Source: Magicicada septendecula
Taxonomy: Eukaryota; Arthropoda; Insecta; Hemiptera; Cicadidae
Direction of reading: 5' to 3'
Assembly (NCBI GenBank): GCA_034769895.1
Contig: CM068372.1
Span: forward strand, 234,068,843 to 234,132,842
DNA: 64,000 nucleotides
The notes beneath the pieces were generated by a model. The model saw only the letters and a program-made list of their open reading frames with translations. It was not told the origin of the DNA and did not search any database. Positions 62,798-64,000 of the stretch are shown piece by piece (the stretch's first letter is position 1; the number at the start of each line of letters is the position of its first letter). The translations under genes and the position numbers were made by a program.

Positions 62798-64000
62798 AGA
62801 TTATTATTGGAAATATTAAATGCTGTCGTGTAGATACTCAAGTCGAGTATATGTAGATATGATGTTATTGTTGATGATTATTATTAGATATCATTATTAA
62901 AATTGGGTGATTGGAATTAATGTTCACGTTTATAGTTTGTGGTTTAAAAGAGTATTAAACTTGCTATCACTTCACTGTGTTAACCTCCCCACTTACCATC
63001 CGTGGATATCTTCACTATTCTCGATGGCGACTTTTCTTGCTGTAAACACACTTGACATACATACATAGATACTCCTTTTGAATATCGCAAAGAATGCACA
63101 TAAACAATAAAATAAATCAAATGTTCAATTGTAAGTTGAATGATATCAGTAATTCAAATACTACCGCCACCTTATGGGATCACTGTTTATACAAAATTTA
63201 AACTACTGCTTCTATTGTATAGAAATTAAAACTCTGTTTCCACTGATAATAAACTGAGGATTTATTGACAATGATTAAATTCAGTAAACTCTTTTAAAAC
63301 AATTAATAAGATACTTTTACAACAATAACAAATTTAAACAAATATTGAGATCTCTGTATCTCAAGGCTGGTAACACTGTTGTGATGTACAATAGTATTGT
63401 GAACGAGGTTAGGTTCACTTTAGTTAATTATATTACCAATTTAGTGAGTTCTTTGAAGATACATGATACCAGATATAAAGATGTGAATTTGAATAACAAT
63501 ATTTACTTAACTATTATTACAAAAAAGAACAAAAATTTAAAATTATTAAATTCGGTACGATAGCCGATAATATCGTACTATCGTATGTTATGCAGAGGTA
63601 TAGAAAAACTAAGGTTAACATGTGCCTTGAGCGTTGCACTGTTAAAAATATTATTATTATTAATTCATTAGTTATCAGAACCATGTACTGGAAAGAGAAA
63701 AAATCTAAAGAAAAAACTCATATTATTGCTTTCATTTCATTGAAATCATTCAAGAACAGAATTGTTTCTTTGTGACAAAAATATATTCTTCGGTTCTAGG
63801 TTTGTTTGCCTAGTAACACGTAAGTGGTTATTTAGAATAAGTAATGTTATTTATAAAATTCTTAATAATATAGTTACAAACATTTTATTTATAATTCATT
63901 TGATGTGTAATTATCAGTCTTGAAAATATTCGCACAAGAAAATAATTATTTAGTAATTCAAAAGTTATAGTCAAGTAAGCGACTATATTTACTTGCTATG
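62793..64000. other. Non-coding host intron
   Basis: AT-rich sequence with no recognisable gene, splice-bounded exon or repeat family. The frames at 63345-63563 and 63590-63775 are of low complexity and asparagine/isoleucine-rich by composition. A short inverted motif (TACGATAG / CTATCGTA) lies near 63556-63590. Confidence 0.6.

Noticed and set aside
63345-63775. Two short plus-strand frames near the right edge as host exons
   Set aside because: Low-complexity N/I/K-rich translation, no splice sites of the right phase, and no resemblance to prolyl 4-hydroxylase.

Overview
The window is nuclear DNA from an animal, most likely an insect with a large, AT-rich, repeat-laden genome. The only host coding sequence I can support is one exon at 3423-3577 (+). 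It matches the N-terminal domain of the prolyl 4-hydroxylase alpha subunit, and its wording (NPINAYLLLKRLTTDWK) is of the arthropod type. No further exon is visible, so everything from 3578 to 64000 is read as one intron of at least 60 kb. The species cannot be named from the sequence.

Almost the whole intron is a nest of transposable elements. The outer shell is one old Ty3/gypsy LTR retrotransposon on the minus strand (3951 to about 62751, roughly 7.7 kb without its guests). It has two LTRs, a PBS-like leader, gag, protease, reverse transcriptase, RNase H, integrase and a polypurine tract. Two guests split its RNase H/integrase region. The first is a non-coding hAT-like DNA transposon (56337-58000), which itself holds an 819-bp foldback element with a 13-bp target duplication (56897-57715). 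The second, and the main feature of the window, is a 49.5-kb plus-strand array (6755-56222).

That array is one non-autonomous LTR retrotransposon family arranged head to tail as LTR-internal-LTR-internal and so on, with nine LTRs (about 2.49 kb each) and eight internal regions (about 2.58 kb each). Neighbouring units share an LTR, and the whole array is flanked by a single 5-bp duplication (AATAT). Each internal region holds a PBS, one gag-like reading frame (369 codons in unit 3), a 1.4-kb non-coding tail with a duplicated hairpin, and a polypurine tract. No protease, RT or integrase is seen. Unit 4 carries a private Helitron (22993-24221) with a 128-bp minisatellite. Unit 8 carries a private non-coding LTR retrotransposon (47006-52147, TSD TTAT).

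Order of events from the nesting: host intron, then the Ty3/gypsy element, then the hAT element and the array founder, then array expansion, then the Helitron and the second LTR element. The foldback entered the hAT element at some later time. The gypsy shell and the array family share a PPT core (AGGAGGGGA) and a similar PBS layout, so a gypsy relative may have supplied enzymes for the array family; this is inference. Element ages are by-eye estimates from LTR differences. No alignment, database search or structure prediction was run.
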